A stretch of DNA of 64,000 nucleotides from Betaproteobacteria bacterium (GTDB taxonomy: Bacteria > Pseudomonadota > Gammaproteobacteria > Burkholderiales > Rhodocyclaceae), in assembly GCA_016194935.1 (NCBI GenBank), contig JACQAO010000014.1, positions 1-64,000 of the forward strand. Direction: 5' to 3'. This document shows positions 44,579 through 54,129 of the stretch, in pieces. The notes under the pieces are model-generated. The model was not told the DNA's origin. It did no database searches and worked only from the letters and a program-made list of their open reading frames with translations. The translations under genes were made by a program, and so were the position numbers. Every line of letters begins with the position of its first letter. Positions within the stretch are counted from its first letter, which is position 1.

Positions 44579-46327
44579 ATGACTCAAACCCGCGAACTGA
44601 ATCCCGTGACCCTGGTTAGCCTGATGACGGTCATCCTGCTGCTGGCCGCCTGCAGCTCATCGCCGCAGAAATCCGCAAGCACCATGGATCGCATCCACGA
44701 TGAACTGGGGCGCGCGGCTACCGAACGCAAAACGCGCAACGAGGTCATCGACCAGGCGCTGATGCCGCCGCTGCAGATTGAAATGCCGAAGAGCGTAAAT
44801 GCCGATCCGCGCTTCGATCTTTCGGTGGTCAACGCCCCTGCCGCCCAGGTGTTCATGGCCCTGGTGAACGGCACCCGCTACAGCATGCTGCTGCCGCCGG
44901 AGCTGTCCGGCGCCATCACCGTCAACCTCAAGGACGTGAATATCAAGGAGGCGCTCGACACCATCCGCGACCTCTACGGCTACGAATACAAAGTCCAGGG
45001 TACGCGCATTTTCATACAGTCCAATACGCTCCATTCGCGCGTCTTCCAGATCAACTACCTGGCTGGCCGGCGGCAGGGCAGCAGCGACTTGCGGGTAACC
45101 TCGAGTTCGATTTCAGCCGGGCCGTCCAACGCGGCGGCCAACACCGGCACATCCGCCGCCGCCCCCGCCGCCGGTGCGCAGCAACCGGGTAACGCCAACA
45201 ATGCCGCCGTGCGGAATAACGACACCAGTCGTGTCAGCACCAGTTCCGACGCAGATTTCTGGCGCGACCTGACCACCGCCCTGACCGCCATTGTCGGCAC
45301 TGCCGACGGCCGCCAGGTCATCATCAACCCGATGTCTGGAGTCGTGGTGGTGCGCGCCTTTCCGGCTGAGATGCGCAACGTGGAAAATTATCTCAAGGCC
45401 ACGCAACTGGTGGTTGAACGCCAGGTGATGATCGAGGCGAAAATCATCGAGGTCACCTTGGGCAACTCCGCCCAGTCCGGCATCAACTGGTCGGCGTTCA
45501 AGACGTTCAATAACGTCAGCACCGCAGCCGGCGTGCTGGCGCCGGGAACGACACTGGGCGGCAATGCGAATCTCAATACGGCGAATGCCTCTTTTCAGAC
45601 TTCCCCCGGCGCCATCAACTCCGTAACCTCCATGGGCAACGGCTTCATCGGGCTGGCTTTCCAGACCGCGAATTTTGCCTCCGTGCTGTCCTTCCTGGAA
45701 ACCCAGGGTGATGTTGCGGTGCTGTCCAGTCCGCGCATCGCCACTTTGAATAACCAGAAGGCGCTGCTCAAAGTCGGCACCGACGAGATGTTCATCACCA
45801 ATGTCAGCGGCGGTTCCGCCGCCACGCCCACGATCGCCGCAGTCGCCCCGACGCTGACGCTGCAACCTTATTTTTCCGGCATCTCGCTGGACGTGACGCC
45901 GCAAATCGACGACGAGGGCAACATCATCCTGCATGTCCATCCCGCCGTGAGCGACGTTGCGGAAAAACAGAAAGTGGTCGACCTCGGCGCCAACGGCGGC
46001 ACCTTCAAGTTGCCGCTGGCGGCCAGCAGCATCAATGAAACCGACAGTATCGTGCGGGTGCAGGACGGCAATATCGTCGCCATCGGCGGCTTGATGCGTC
46101 AATCACAGGGGCAGTCGCGCTCGCAATTGCCGGGGCTGGGCGATGTGCCGGTCATCGGCGGTTTGTTCGGCCAGCGCAGCAAGGGCTACAACAAGAGTGA
46201 AATGGTGATCCTCCTGAAACCCACCATCATCGGCAGCGACAAAGCCTGGCAGGACGACCTGCAGGAAACGCAGAACCGCTTCCAGGCGCTGGATGCGCGC
46301 AAGCCCATGTTTCCGCAAACCAAGTAA
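44579..46327 (+). CDS. mshL: MSHA pilus secretin MshL
   Basis: The 582-residue outer-membrane secretin has a lipoprotein-like leader (LLLAACSS), an STN/N0 domain (about 75-140), a linker rich in Ala/Asn, and a secretin domain with VERQVMIEAKIIEV and the closing DGNIVAIGGLMRQ, LPGLGDVPVIGGLF. It forms the pilus exit channel. Confidence 0.95.
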   Translation: MTQTRELNPVTLVSLMTVILLLAACSSSPQKSASTMDRIHDELGRAATERKTRNEVIDQALMPPLQIEMPKSVNADPRFDLSVVNAPAAQVFMALVNGTRYSMLLPPELSGAITVNLKDVNIKEALDTIRDLYGYEYKVQGTRIFIQSNTLHSRVFQINYLAGRRQGSSDLRVTSSSISAGPSNAAANTGTSAAAPAAGAQQPGNANNAAVRNNDTSRVSTSSDADFWRDLTTALTAIVGTADGRQVIINPMSGVVVVRAFPAEMRNVENYLKATQLVVERQVMIEAKIIEVTLGNSAQSGINWSAFKTFNNVSTAAGVLAPGTTLGGNANLNTANASFQTSPGAINSVTSMGNGFIGLAFQTANFASVLSFLETQGDVAVLSSPRIATLNNQKALLKVGTDEMFITNVSGGSAATPTIAAVAPTLTLQPYFSGISLDVTPQIDDEGNIILHVHPAVSDVAEKQKVVDLGANGGTFKLPLAASSINETDSIVRVQDGNIVAIGGLMRQSQGQSRSQLPGLGDVPVIGGLFGQRSKGYNKSEMVILLKPTIIGSDKAWQDDLQETQNRFQALDARKPMFPQTK

Positions 46328-46344
46328 CAAGTAACGGGACGCCA

Positions 46345-47181
46345 ATGTATCTTGCCCATTTCGGCCTGGTGGAACAGCCCTTCGGGATCACCCCGGACAC
46401 CGGCTATGCCTATTCCGCCGCCTCGCACCAGGAGGCGTTGAACACCTTGCTGATTGCACTCGGCAGCGGCGAGGGTTTCATCAAGATCACCGGCGAAGTG
46501 GGAACCGGCAAGACCATGCTGTGCCGCCGTTTCCTGGCGACGCTGGGCGAGGAATATTTCAGCGCTTACCTGCCCAACCCGGCATTGGCGCCCCTGCCCC
46601 TGCTGCTGGCCGTCGCTGATGAATTAGGGCTGAAACTCGATCCCGGTGAGCAGCAGTTTCAACTCATCAAGCACATCAATCAGCGCCTGCTCGATCTGGC
46701 CGACCAGGGCAAGACCGTGGTGTTTTGTGTGGATGAGGCGCAAACCGCCCCGCTGGAAAGTCTCGAAGCGCTGCGCCTGCTGTCGAATCTTGAAACCGAG
46801 AAACGCAAGCTGCTGCACCTGGTGTTGTTCGGCCAGCCGGAACTGGACTTGAAACTGGCCGACCCTTCGGTGCGCCAATTACTGCAACGCATCGCCTTCC
46901 ATCATCGCATGCACGGCCTGCGCCGCGACGAGCTGGGGCACTACCTGACCCACCGCCTGCGGGTGGCCGGTTACCGGGGCAGCCCGCTGTTTTCCCGGGC
47001 GGCGCTGATCCGCCTTTACAAATATTCCAAAGGCATTCCGCGGCTGGTGAATATCCTGGCGCACAAAGCCCTGCTGGCCGCTTACGGCGAGGGGAAAGTC
47101 AGCGTGGGAAGAAGCCACGTCACTGCGGCGGCGCGCGATACCGAAGGCGTCAAACTGGGTGTCCGGTGGTTTTTTGGTTGA
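46345..47181 (+). CDS. mshM: MSHA biogenesis ATPase MshM (ExeA-like)
   Basis: The 278-residue AAA protein has Walker A GEVGTGKTMLCRR (about 51), Walker B VVFCVDEAQTAPLESLEALRLL, and RIAFHHRMHGLRRDEL. It is the ExeA-type ATPase of MSHA systems, thought to help place the secretin. It is followed 9 bp later by mshN. Confidence 0.95.
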   Translation: MYLAHFGLVEQPFGITPDTGYAYSAASHQEALNTLLIALGSGEGFIKITGEVGTGKTMLCRRFLATLGEEYFSAYLPNPALAPLPLLLAVADELGLKLDPGEQQFQLIKHINQRLLDLADQGKTVVFCVDEAQTAPLESLEALRLLSNLETEKRKLLHLVLFGQPELDLKLADPSVRQLLQRIAFHHRMHGLRRDELGHYLTHRLRVAGYRGSPLFSRAALIRLYKYSKGIPRLVNILAHKALLAAYGEGKVSVGRSHVTAAARDTEGVKLGVRWFFG

Positions 47182-47190
47182 GGCGATGCG

Positions 47191-48381
47191 ATGAGTTTGA
47201 TCAACAAGATGTTGCGCGATCTGGATGCAAGGCACGCCTCGGCTGGACAGACGGTGTTGCCCAATGAAGTGCGCCCGTTGCCTGAAGAAAAAATTCCGCC
47301 GCGTATCGGTCGCGGCGTGTGGCTGCTGATCGGCCTGACAATCATAGCGGTCGCCGGTCTGCAAACCTCGGCCTACTGGCTACCCGTGTTGGTTGATTAC
47401 AAACTGCTGCCGGCCAATCTGCTGCCGGCGCCGGCGCCGGTGGCAACGCCCGCGCCGCCGCCCGCCACGGTCGTTCTGCAGCTTCCGCCGCCGGAGCAGA
47501 TGCTGCCGCTGCCAGCCTTGCCTGAAGCAACGGCTGCGGATGCGTCGAACGAACCCGCCCCTTCGGTGCAACCGGCTGCGCCCGCCGTCAGCGAGCAAAC
47601 GCCGCGTCAAGTCGACGATAACCGTAGCAGTAGCAGCCTCAAGATTGACAGTTCCCTGCCGAATGTTCCTGCCGCGCCGCAAGCTGCCGCCCCCGCCGCT
47701 GCTGCGGCCCCGGCGGCAACCGTGGCGGCGGCAGCACCCGCCAGGCCATCTGCGGCAATAGCCAAACCGGCGCGTAACAGCGCACCCGTCAAGATCGAGA
47801 AGCAGCCGGTCCTGGCCAACGCCCAGGATCGCGCCGAAGCGGAATATCGCAAGGGCGTCACAAGTTTCCGCCAGGGGCGTCCCAGCGAAGCCGTCCTGCA
47901 ACTCAAGGCCGCTCTCCAGGAAGATCCGCGTCATCTGGCGGCGCGCCAGACCTTGTTAAGCTTGCTGGCGGAGCAGAAGCAATGGGATGAAGTGCAATCG
48001 CTGCTGAAGGAAGGGCTGGAGCTGATGCCTGCGCAAATCGCCTGGGCAATGGCGCTGGCGCGGATTCAGGTAGAGCGCAACAATGCTCCGGAAGCCTGGG
48101 AAACTTTGCAGAAATACCTGCCTTATGCCGAGAAGAACGCCGACTACCAGGGCTTCGCCGGCGTGTTGCTGCAGCGCTTGCAGAAACCGCGTGAAGCTGC
48201 CCAGCATTACCAGGCTGCTTTGCAAATCAAGCCCAACGAAGGCCGCTGGTGGCTGGGGCTGGGGCTGGCTTACGAAGCCGAGGGCCGCGCCGCCGAGGCG
48301 CACGACGCTTTCCAGCACGCCAAAGGCTCGAACGGCTTGACGCCGGAAATGGCGGCGGTGATCGACAGGAAGCTGCGCTGA
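47191..48381 (+). CDS. mshN: MSHA biogenesis protein MshN (TPR)
   Basis: The 396-residue protein opens with SLINKMLRDLDAR, the family signature, then one membrane segment (about 47-65). A long Ala/Pro linker (70-200) and three to four TPR units follow (AEYRKGVTSFRQGRPSEAV, LKEGLELMPAQIAWAMALA and others). It ends the second msh block and converges with comF, with 3 bp between them. Confidence 0.94.
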   Translation: MSLINKMLRDLDARHASAGQTVLPNEVRPLPEEKIPPRIGRGVWLLIGLTIIAVAGLQTSAYWLPVLVDYKLLPANLLPAPAPVATPAPPPATVVLQLPPPEQMLPLPALPEATAADASNEPAPSVQPAAPAVSEQTPRQVDDNRSSSSLKIDSSLPNVPAAPQAAAPAAAAAPAATVAAAAPARPSAAIAKPARNSAPVKIEKQPVLANAQDRAEAEYRKGVTSFRQGRPSEAVLQLKAALQEDPRHLAARQTLLSLLAEQKQWDEVQSLLKEGLELMPAQIAWAMALARIQVERNNAPEAWETLQKYLPYAEKNADYQGFAGVLLQRLQKPREAAQHYQAALQIKPNEGRWWLGLGLAYEAEGRAAEAHDAFQHAKGSNGLTPEMAAVIDRKLR

Positions 48382-48384
48382 AAA

Positions 48385-49107
48385 TCAGTGCTTCAGCGCG
48401 CGTGCCGCCACCCAGTTAACCACCCGCACTGCGCCATGCGCTTTGAGTGTCCGGGCAAATTCGTTGAGCGTCGCGCCGGTGGTCATGACGTCGTCGATCA
48501 CGACCACCGACTTCCCCGTCAAATCCAGAGCGCATTCGAAAGCGCCACGGATATTCTTGTGGCGCTCCTTCCAGGGCAGGCTGGTTTGCGGCGCGGTGTC
48601 TATGCTGCGTGCATAGCCATGGATCTGTAGCGGCAAACCGAGTTGCCTGGCCAACGGCCGGGCAATTTCCAGCGCCTGATTAAAACCGCGCTGACGCAGA
48701 CGCTGCGCGGACAGCGGCAGCGCCATCAGCATGTCGGCGCGTAGCGGCGGCGACGATGTTTCCGATGTTTCCGATGTTTCCAATACCGCCAGCATGGCCT
48801 TGGCAAAGAAATCGCCGATCACCAGGCGGTGCTGGTATTTGAGCGCCTGCACCAGGCGGTCGACGGGAAAGAGATAGTTGAAACAACCCAGGGTCGCATC
48901 GAAGTGCGGCGCTTGCTTGAGGCAAGCGCCGCAAGTCTCGCCCTGGGGGGTTGGCAGGGCGCAGAAGGGGCAGCAAAGCGCCGGCATGCGCGGCAGCTCA
49001 TCGGCGCAAGCCTGGCACAGCAGGTCATTGCCCGCAGCGGCAGCGCACAGAAAACAGTCCTGCGGCAACAGTCGTGTAGCCAATGAAATTGACAAGCGCC
49101 GCTCCAT
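48385..49107 (-). CDS. comF: ComF-family phosphoribosyltransferase-like protein
   Basis: The 240-residue protein has an N-terminal zinc-finger region with paired cysteines (CFLC, CPFC, CGAC) and a C-terminal PRTase motif [14 protein letters not shown]. The family is linked to DNA uptake and to recombination. A 9-bp repeat (GATGTTTCC, around 48763-48781) encodes a short TSE run in the middle and is not conserved family sequence. The start at 49107 lies just upstream of divergent bioB. Confidence 0.92.
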   Translation of the reverse strand: MERRLSISLATRLLPQDCFLCAAAAGNDLLCQACADELPRMPALCCPFCALPTPQGETCGACLKQAPHFDATLGCFNYLFPVDRLVQALKYQHRLVIGDFFAKAMLAVLETSETSETSSPPLRADMLMALPLSAQRLRQRGFNQALEIARPLARQLGLPLQIHGYARSIDTAPQTSLPWKERHKNIRGAFECALDLTGKSVVVIDDVMTTGATLNEFARTLKAHGAVRVVNWVAARALKH

Positions 49108-49150
49108 GAAACATGATTCGTCCTCCGATTTTACCCAAGCAATCCATCCC

Positions 49151-50146
49151 ATGCCGGCCACCATCGTCAATTCTTCCACGCAGTCCGCCAGACAAGCTGC
49201 AACACTGCCCGCCCCGCGCATCCGGTCCGTCGCCGAGATCGAAGCCCTGTTCAATCTGCCCTTCAACGACCTGCTGTATCTTGCGCAGCAAGTGCATCGT
49301 CGGCATTTCGACGCCAATGCAGTGCAACGCTCGACCCTGCTGTCGATCAAGACCGGCGGCTGCCCCGAGGATTGCGGCTACTGCTCGCAATCAGCGCACC
49401 ATCAGAGCGGTTTGGTGCGCGAAGCGCTGCTGTCGCTGGAAGAAGTCATCGACGCGGCGCAGGCCGCCAAGCTCAATGGCGCGACCCGCTTCTGCATGGG
49501 CGCCGCCTGGCGCGGGCCGAAGCAGAAGGATCTGGATCGCGTCGTGGAGATGGTGACTGCGGTCAAGACGCTCGGCCTGGAAACCTGCGTGACCCTGGGC
49601 ATGCTGCAAGACGGTCAGGCCGAGCAACTCAAGACTGCCGGCCTCGATTACTACAACCACAATCTCGACACCGCGCCGGAGTTCTACGGTCAGGTGATTT
49701 CCACGCATAGCCAGGCGGATCGCCACGACACGCTGAAGAAAGTGCGCGCCGCCGGCATCAACGTCTGCTGCGGCGGCATCGTCGGCATGGGCGAAAGTCG
49801 CCATGCCCGTGCGGCGCTGCTGGCCGAGCTGGCCAACCTCAATCCGCCGCCCGAATCGGTACCGATCAACAATCTGGTACCAATGCCTGGCACGCCGCTG
49901 GCTGATGCGCCGCCGCTCGATCCTTTCGAGTTTGTCCGCACCATCGCCACTGCCCGCATCCTCATGCCGGCCAGCATGCTGCGGCTTTCTGCAGGTCGTC
50001 AGGAAATGTCGGACGAATTGCAGGCCTTGTGTTTCCTGGCCGGCGCCAACTCGATTTTTTACGGCGACAAGCTGCTGACTGCGGACAATCCGGTGATCGG
50101 ACGGGACGAGCAGTTGTTCTCGCGCCTTGCCCTCAAGGCAATTTAG
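49151..50146 (+). CDS. bioB: Biotin synthase
   Basis: The 331-residue radical SAM enzyme has the Cys motif [16 protein letters not shown] and the second cluster residues in [12 protein letters not shown]. It inserts sulfur into dethiobiotin. ATG 49151 is chosen. ATG 49106 would overlap the comF start codon and add 15 residues outside the family. It is followed 8 bp later by bioC. Confidence 0.96.
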   Translation: MPATIVNSSTQSARQAATLPAPRIRSVAEIEALFNLPFNDLLYLAQQVHRRHFDANAVQRSTLLSIKTGGCPEDCGYCSQSAHHQSGLVREALLSLEEVIDAAQAAKLNGATRFCMGAAWRGPKQKDLDRVVEMVTAVKTLGLETCVTLGMLQDGQAEQLKTAGLDYYNHNLDTAPEFYGQVISTHSQADRHDTLKKVRAAGINVCCGGIVGMGESRHARAALLAELANLNPPPESVPINNLVPMPGTPLADAPPLDPFEFVRTIATARILMPASMLRLSAGRQEMSDELQALCFLAGANSIFYGDKLLTADNPVIGRDEQLFSRLALKAI

Positions 50147-50154
50147 GGAATTTC

Positions 50155-51009
50155 ATGCAGCAGGATTTCAGTCGCGCCGCCGAGGGTTATGATGCGGCGG
50201 CAGTGCTGGCGCGAGAAACTGGCACACGCATGGCGGAGCGCCTCGACTACGTGAAAATCGCCCCGGCCCGCATCGCCGACATCGGCTGCGCCACCGGCGA
50301 CGGCATCCGCGAATTACAGCGGCGCTACCCCAAGGCGCTGCCGCTGGCGATTGATTTTGCAAGACCGATGCTGTACGCCACGCAGGCGCGCACCCCTCTG
50401 CTGTGGCGCATCACGCGGCGTGCGGCACGCCTGGTAAATGCCGATGTGCGCGCCTTGCCGCTGGCCCCGGGCAGCCTTGGCCTGATCTGGTCCAACCTGA
50501 TGCTGCACTGGCTGAGTGATCCCCTGCCCGCCCTGCGCGAATTGCAGCGCACCCTGGAAGTGGGCGGACTGCTGATGTTCGCCATGCTCGGCCCGGATAC
50601 TCTCAAGGAATTACGCGCCGCCTGCCGCGCCGCCGGTATCGCCGAAGACGCCCTGCCGCTGCGGCGCTTCCACGACATGCACGACATCGGCGACATGCTG
50701 CTGGCGGCGGGCTTTGCCGATCCGGTGATGGATATGGAAATGCTGACACTGACTTACGCCAGCCCGCGCGGCCTGTTGACCGACCAGCGCCATCTGGGTG
50801 TCAGCAACGCACTATTGGGACACTTGCCCTGGCGGGATTGGCGGCGCGTGTTCAAAACCTATGCGGCGCAATATCGGCAGCAACGTGTGCCGGCCAGCTT
50901 CGAGATCGTTTATGGGCATGCCTGGAAGACACAGCCCTCCATCATCGCCGCACCGCGCATGACCGAAGATGGCCGCGCCATCATCCGCTTCGAGACCCTG
51001 CGCAAATGA
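50155..51009 (+). CDS. bioC: Malonyl-ACP O-methyltransferase
   Basis: The 284-residue SAM methyltransferase has IADIGCATGDGIRELQRRYP and SNLMLHWLSDPLPALRELQRTL, the BioC pattern. It starts biotin synthesis by methylating malonyl-ACP. ATG 50155 follows AGGGA. Its stop overlaps the next small gene (ATGA). Confidence 0.95.
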   Translation: MQQDFSRAAEGYDAAAVLARETGTRMAERLDYVKIAPARIADIGCATGDGIRELQRRYPKALPLAIDFARPMLYATQARTPLLWRITRRAARLVNADVRALPLAPGSLGLIWSNLMLHWLSDPLPALRELQRTLEVGGLLMFAMLGPDTLKELRAACRAAGIAEDALPLRRFHDMHDIGDMLLAAGFADPVMDMEMLTLTYASPRGLLTDQRHLGVSNALLGHLPWRDWRRVFKTYAAQYRQQRVPASFEIVYGHAWKTQPSIIAAPRMTEDGRAIIRFETLRK

Positions 51010-51167
51010 AACGGGCGAAACAAACGCTGCAAACACGGCTGAAACCGCGCAACCCCTTAGCCGCCAGCCCCTTGCTGCGCAAAGGCGGCACGCACCAGCG
51101 CACCGACAAACGCGCCGCCCGCGCCCGGCAAAAGGCGCGTCTGCGGCGCGAGCATGGTGATTTTTGA
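51006..51167 (+). CDS. Small basic protein after bioC
   Basis: The 53-residue, Arg/Lys-rich protein (MKRAKQTLQTRLKPR, LRKGGTHQRTDKRAARARQK) starts within the bioC stop codon. Similar small basic reading frames with a LRKGG motif are familiar to me from proteobacterial genomes, without a known function. Nucleic acid binding is possible from its charge only. Confidence 0.55.
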   Translation: MKRAKQTLQTRLKPRNPLAASPLLRKGGTHQRTDKRAARARQKARLRREHGDF

Positions 51168-51211
51168 TCACCCAGAGTGGGAAATACGGAATAACCTTAG
51201 TAAAAACAGTT

Positions 51212-51341
51212 AGCCACAGAGAACACAGAGTTCACAGAGAAAAACAAGAAACAGCCATCAATGATCACTTCACCCATCAGGTGCACCTGGAAAGTCCATG
51301 GAACCCGCAATATCTCTGTGTCCTCTGTGATCTCTGTGGCT
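51212..51341. repeat. CACAGAG-type inverted repeat, copy 2
   Basis: The left arm (51213-51239: gccacagag, aacacagag, ttcacagag) and the right arm (51312-51340: ctctgtgtc, ctctgtgat, ctctgtggc) are complementary and enclose about 70 bp. It is the same element as at 281-411, without expansion. Here it fills the gap before the small gene at 51403. Confidence 0.88.
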
Positions 51342-51402
51342 TGAATTACGGTTTTCAGGATAATCAGTGCGCGTCTTGCTACAAAACATGAAAGGAAAAT
51401 AT

Positions 51403-51660
51403 ATGAAGAAGGTTGAGGAAATACGTGCCGAATATCTGCGCGATGATCTCGGCAAAGGTGTGCGTGGAAAACACTATGCGGAGTTCAAAAAGGGCAGTAA
51501 TCTGGTTCTGCTTACGCCCGAGCTATCTAAAATTTTTCCCAGCAACGAAGCTGTTAATGCGGCACTAAATTCTCTTGTTGGAGTGGCTCGATCCGCAACC
51601 GGCCTGGACCGGCGCCCAACACGACTACGGCCGCGCGCTAAAGCAGCGCGCACCGGCTAG
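51403..51660 (+). CDS. Small antitoxin-like protein (family not named)
   Basis: The 85-residue protein has GVRGKHYAEFKKGSNLVLL followed by TPELSKIFPSNEAVNAAL, a pattern I recall from widespread short proteins near toxin genes. Its C-terminus is basic (RPTRLRPRAKAARTG). A purine-rich site (AAAGGAAAA) precedes ATG 51403. No toxin partner is adjacent: the neighbours are a repeat and msrQ. Function is not established. Confidence 0.65.
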   Translation: MKKVEEIRAEYLRDDLGKGVRGKHYAEFKKGSNLVLLTPELSKIFPSNEAVNAALNSLVGVARSATGLDRRPTRLRPRAKAARTG

Positions 51661-51662
51661 GG

Positions 51663-52337
51663 TCATTGCTTGGCGGTGATCGGAATGTTCTTGCCGTGCG
51701 GTTTCGACGGCAGACTGCTGTTTCCCGCCAGTTGCCTGCGCCGTTCCTGCTCGCGCCATATGGCGCGGATGCCCAGCAGTAGCGCCAGCAAGACGGCGTA
51801 CACCTGCGGCAGCGTGGTGTCGAGCTTGACCATCCACCAGTAATGCAGCACCCCCAGTATTCCGATTGCATATACTGCGCGATGCAGTTTCTGCCAGCGC
51901 TTGCCGCCGAGGCGTTTAATCATGGCGTTGTTCGAGGTAAGGGCAAGCGGTATCAGCAACACAAAAGCCGACATGCCGACGGTGATGAAGGGACGCTTGA
52001 GAATGTCCTTGGCGATGGCCTGCAAGTCGAAGAACTGATCGAGCCAGAGGTAGGTGGTGAGGTGCAGGACGACATAGAAAAAAGCAAACAATCCCAGCAT
52101 GCGCCGCAACCGCAGCAGCCAGTTCCAGCCGCTCAGTTTGCGCAGCGGCGATACCGTCAGCGTGATCAGCAGAAAGTTGAGCGCCCAGGTACCCAGCGAA
52201 CGGGTGATGAACTCGATCGGATTGGCGCCCAGCGTGTCGTCCAACGCGCCCCAAACCAGCCGGGCCAGCGGCGCGAGGCAGAGCGCAAACGTGATCACTT
52301 TAAGCACGGACAATTGCCGGGCGCTGGGATTGAACAT
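51663..52337 (-). CDS. msrQ: MsrPQ haem-binding membrane subunit
   Basis: The 224-residue membrane protein has six or so hydrophobic segments and conserved histidines (VVLHLTTYLWLDQ, KLHRAVYAIGILGVLHYWW) of the MsrQ/YedZ family. It carries electrons to periplasmic MsrP. The start at 52337 (MFNPSARQLS) lies 14 bp after msrP. The C-terminal tail is charged. Confidence 0.95.
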   Translation of the reverse strand: MFNPSARQLSVLKVITFALCLAPLARLVWGALDDTLGANPIEFITRSLGTWALNFLLITLTVSPLRKLSGWNWLLRLRRMLGLFAFFYVVLHLTTYLWLDQFFDLQAIAKDILKRPFITVGMSAFVLLIPLALTSNNAMIKRLGGKRWQKLHRAVYAIGILGVLHYWWMVKLDTTLPQVYAVLLALLLGIRAIWREQERRRQLAGNSSLPSKPHGKNIPITAKQ

Positions 52338-52351
52338 GGGAGCGCCGCCTG

Positions 52352-53290
52352 TCAGAAGAATTTTTTCAGGTCCATGCCGGCATACATCTGCGCGACCTGA
52401 TCCCCGTAGCCGTTGAACGGCAGCGTCTTGCGCTTGAAAAACTCGCCAATACGCCGTTCCGTGGCCTGGCTCCAGCGCGGATGATCTACCGCCGGATTGA
52501 CGTTGGAATAAAAACCGTATTCGCTCGGCGCCGCTTTCATCCAGGCAGTGCGCGGCTCGCTGTCGACAAGGCGGATTTTGACGAGGGATTTGGCGCCCTT
52601 GAAACCGTATTTCCACGGTGTTACCAGGCGCAGCGGCGCGCCATTCTGATTCGGCAGCACCTCGCCGTACAAGCCCGCCGCCAGCAGCGTCAGGGGGTTC
52701 AGCGCTTCGTCCAGCCGCAACCCTTCCACATAGGGCCAGTCAAGCAGGCGGCGACTCACGCCGGGCATGGTTTTGGGGTCGGCGGCGGAAATGAACTCGA
52801 CGTATTTGGCGCTGCCCAGCGGTTCCGCCTGTTTCAGCAGACTCGCCAGCGGCAGGCCGAGCCAGGGGATCACCATACTCCAGCCTTCCACACAGCGCAT
52901 CCGATAGATGCGTTCTTCCAGCGGAAACAGCTTGATCAGGTCGTCGATGGCATAGGTCCTGGGGTGTTTCACCATGCCTTCGATGCTGACCGTCCACGGT
53001 CGCGTTTTGAGGGTGTGGGCGTTCTGCGCGGGGTCGGTCTTGTCGGTGCCGAACTCGTAGAAATTGTTGTAGCCGGTAACGTCTTTGTAGGGCGTTGGGG
53101 TTTCCAGCGTGCTGTAAGGACTCTTTACCGCAGCGGCTAATTTTTCGCCGGCGATGGCCGCTGATAACGGTTGCAACGCTACGCCCAGAGCCGCACCGGA
53201 GGCGGTCTTGAGAAATTCGCGGCGGCGCTCGAACACGCCGCGCGGAGTGATTTCGGATGGGACGATATCGCTGGAAGAACGAATCAGCAT
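52352..53290 (-). CDS. msrP: Periplasmic methionine sulfoxide reductase, molybdopterin subunit
   Basis: The 312-residue protein has a Tat signal ([16 protein letters not shown]) and the sulfite-oxidase-fold segments [20 protein letters not shown] and [15 protein letters not shown], where the cysteine binds molybdenum. MsrPQ repairs oxidised methionine in periplasmic proteins. mogA and moeB elsewhere in the window serve the cofactor it needs. Confidence 0.96.
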   Translation of the reverse strand: MLIRSSSDIVPSEITPRGVFERRREFLKTASGAALGVALQPLSAAIAGEKLAAAVKSPYSTLETPTPYKDVTGYNNFYEFGTDKTDPAQNAHTLKTRPWTVSIEGMVKHPRTYAIDDLIKLFPLEERIYRMRCVEGWSMVIPWLGLPLASLLKQAEPLGSAKYVEFISAADPKTMPGVSRRLLDWPYVEGLRLDEALNPLTLLAAGLYGEVLPNQNGAPLRLVTPWKYGFKGAKSLVKIRLVDSEPRTAWMKAAPSEYGFYSNVNPAVDHPRWSQATERRIGEFFKRKTLPFNGYGDQVAQMYAGMDLKKFF

Positions 53291-53404
53291 GGTGGCTCCT
53301 TTATATCCTTGTGAGGTTTGTTGATTAGTCGCAACGCTGCGCGAAACCTTACGCGGGAATAATGATGGCCGCCATGCCGCCCTGTCAGCCGGGCTGTAGG
53401 CGGT

Positions 53405-54055
53405 TTATCTCAGGCCCGCGACATAGTCAGATACTGCCTTGATTTCGGCGTCGGTCATTTTGATCGCCACCATACGCATCATCTTGTTCGGATCGTTAGC
53501 ACGATCACCGGCGCGGAAATTCCTCAACTGCGCTTCGATATATTCTGAAAATTGTCCGCCGATGCGCGGGAACAGCACGGGAATCCCCGCGCCGGTCGGC
53601 CCGTGGCAACTGGCGCAGGCGGGCAGGCCCTTGGTCTGGTCGCCAGCGCGATAGAGTCTCTGACCATATTCGATGGTGTCACGATTCTTGGCCATTTCCC
53701 CTTTTTGCGTCTGCTCGGAGAAATAAGCGGCGATATCGCGCATTTGCTCCACGCTATACGCGCCGATCATGGCGTTCATCACGGCATTCGTGCGCAGCGG
53801 GGGCTTGCCGCCCTCGGCCTTGAAATTTTCCATTTGCTTGAGCAGGTATTCGGCATGTTGCCCGGCCAGCTTGGGATTGGCGGAGATGGTGCTGTTGCCG
53901 TCGGCATTGTGGCAGGCGGCGCAAACTGTCGCCGCGATCTGCTGGCCCTTGGCCGGATCGGCTTTGGGCGGCGCTGCTGCGTGGTCGGCGGCAAATGTGG
54001 ACATTGCGACGGTTGCGCTGAACAGGCCAGCAAGCAACAACAGAAAACGATTCAT
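53405..54055 (-). CDS. Dihaem cytochrome c4
   Basis: The 216-residue exported protein has a signal peptide (LLLLAGLFSATVAMSTFA) and two haem sites, CAACH (about 43) and CASCH (about 147). A methionine ligand is likely in MMRMVAIKM. It is a periplasmic electron carrier, probably to a terminal oxidase. It is divergent from engB. Confidence 0.95.
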   Translation of the reverse strand: MNRFLLLLAGLFSATVAMSTFAADHAAAPPKADPAKGQQIAATVCAACHNADGNSTISANPKLAGQHAEYLLKQMENFKAEGGKPPLRTNAVMNAMIGAYSVEQMRDIAAYFSEQTQKGEMAKNRDTIEYGQRLYRAGDQTKGLPACASCHGPTGAGIPVLFPRIGGQFSEYIEAQLRNFRAGDRANDPNKMMRMVAIKMTDAEIKAVSDYVAGLR

Positions 54056-54129
54056 CGTGACACTCCTCGAAGCTTGGGATTGCTTAAACCTGATATTCTA
54101 TATCAACTTATCTCTATCCTGCATGCCCC

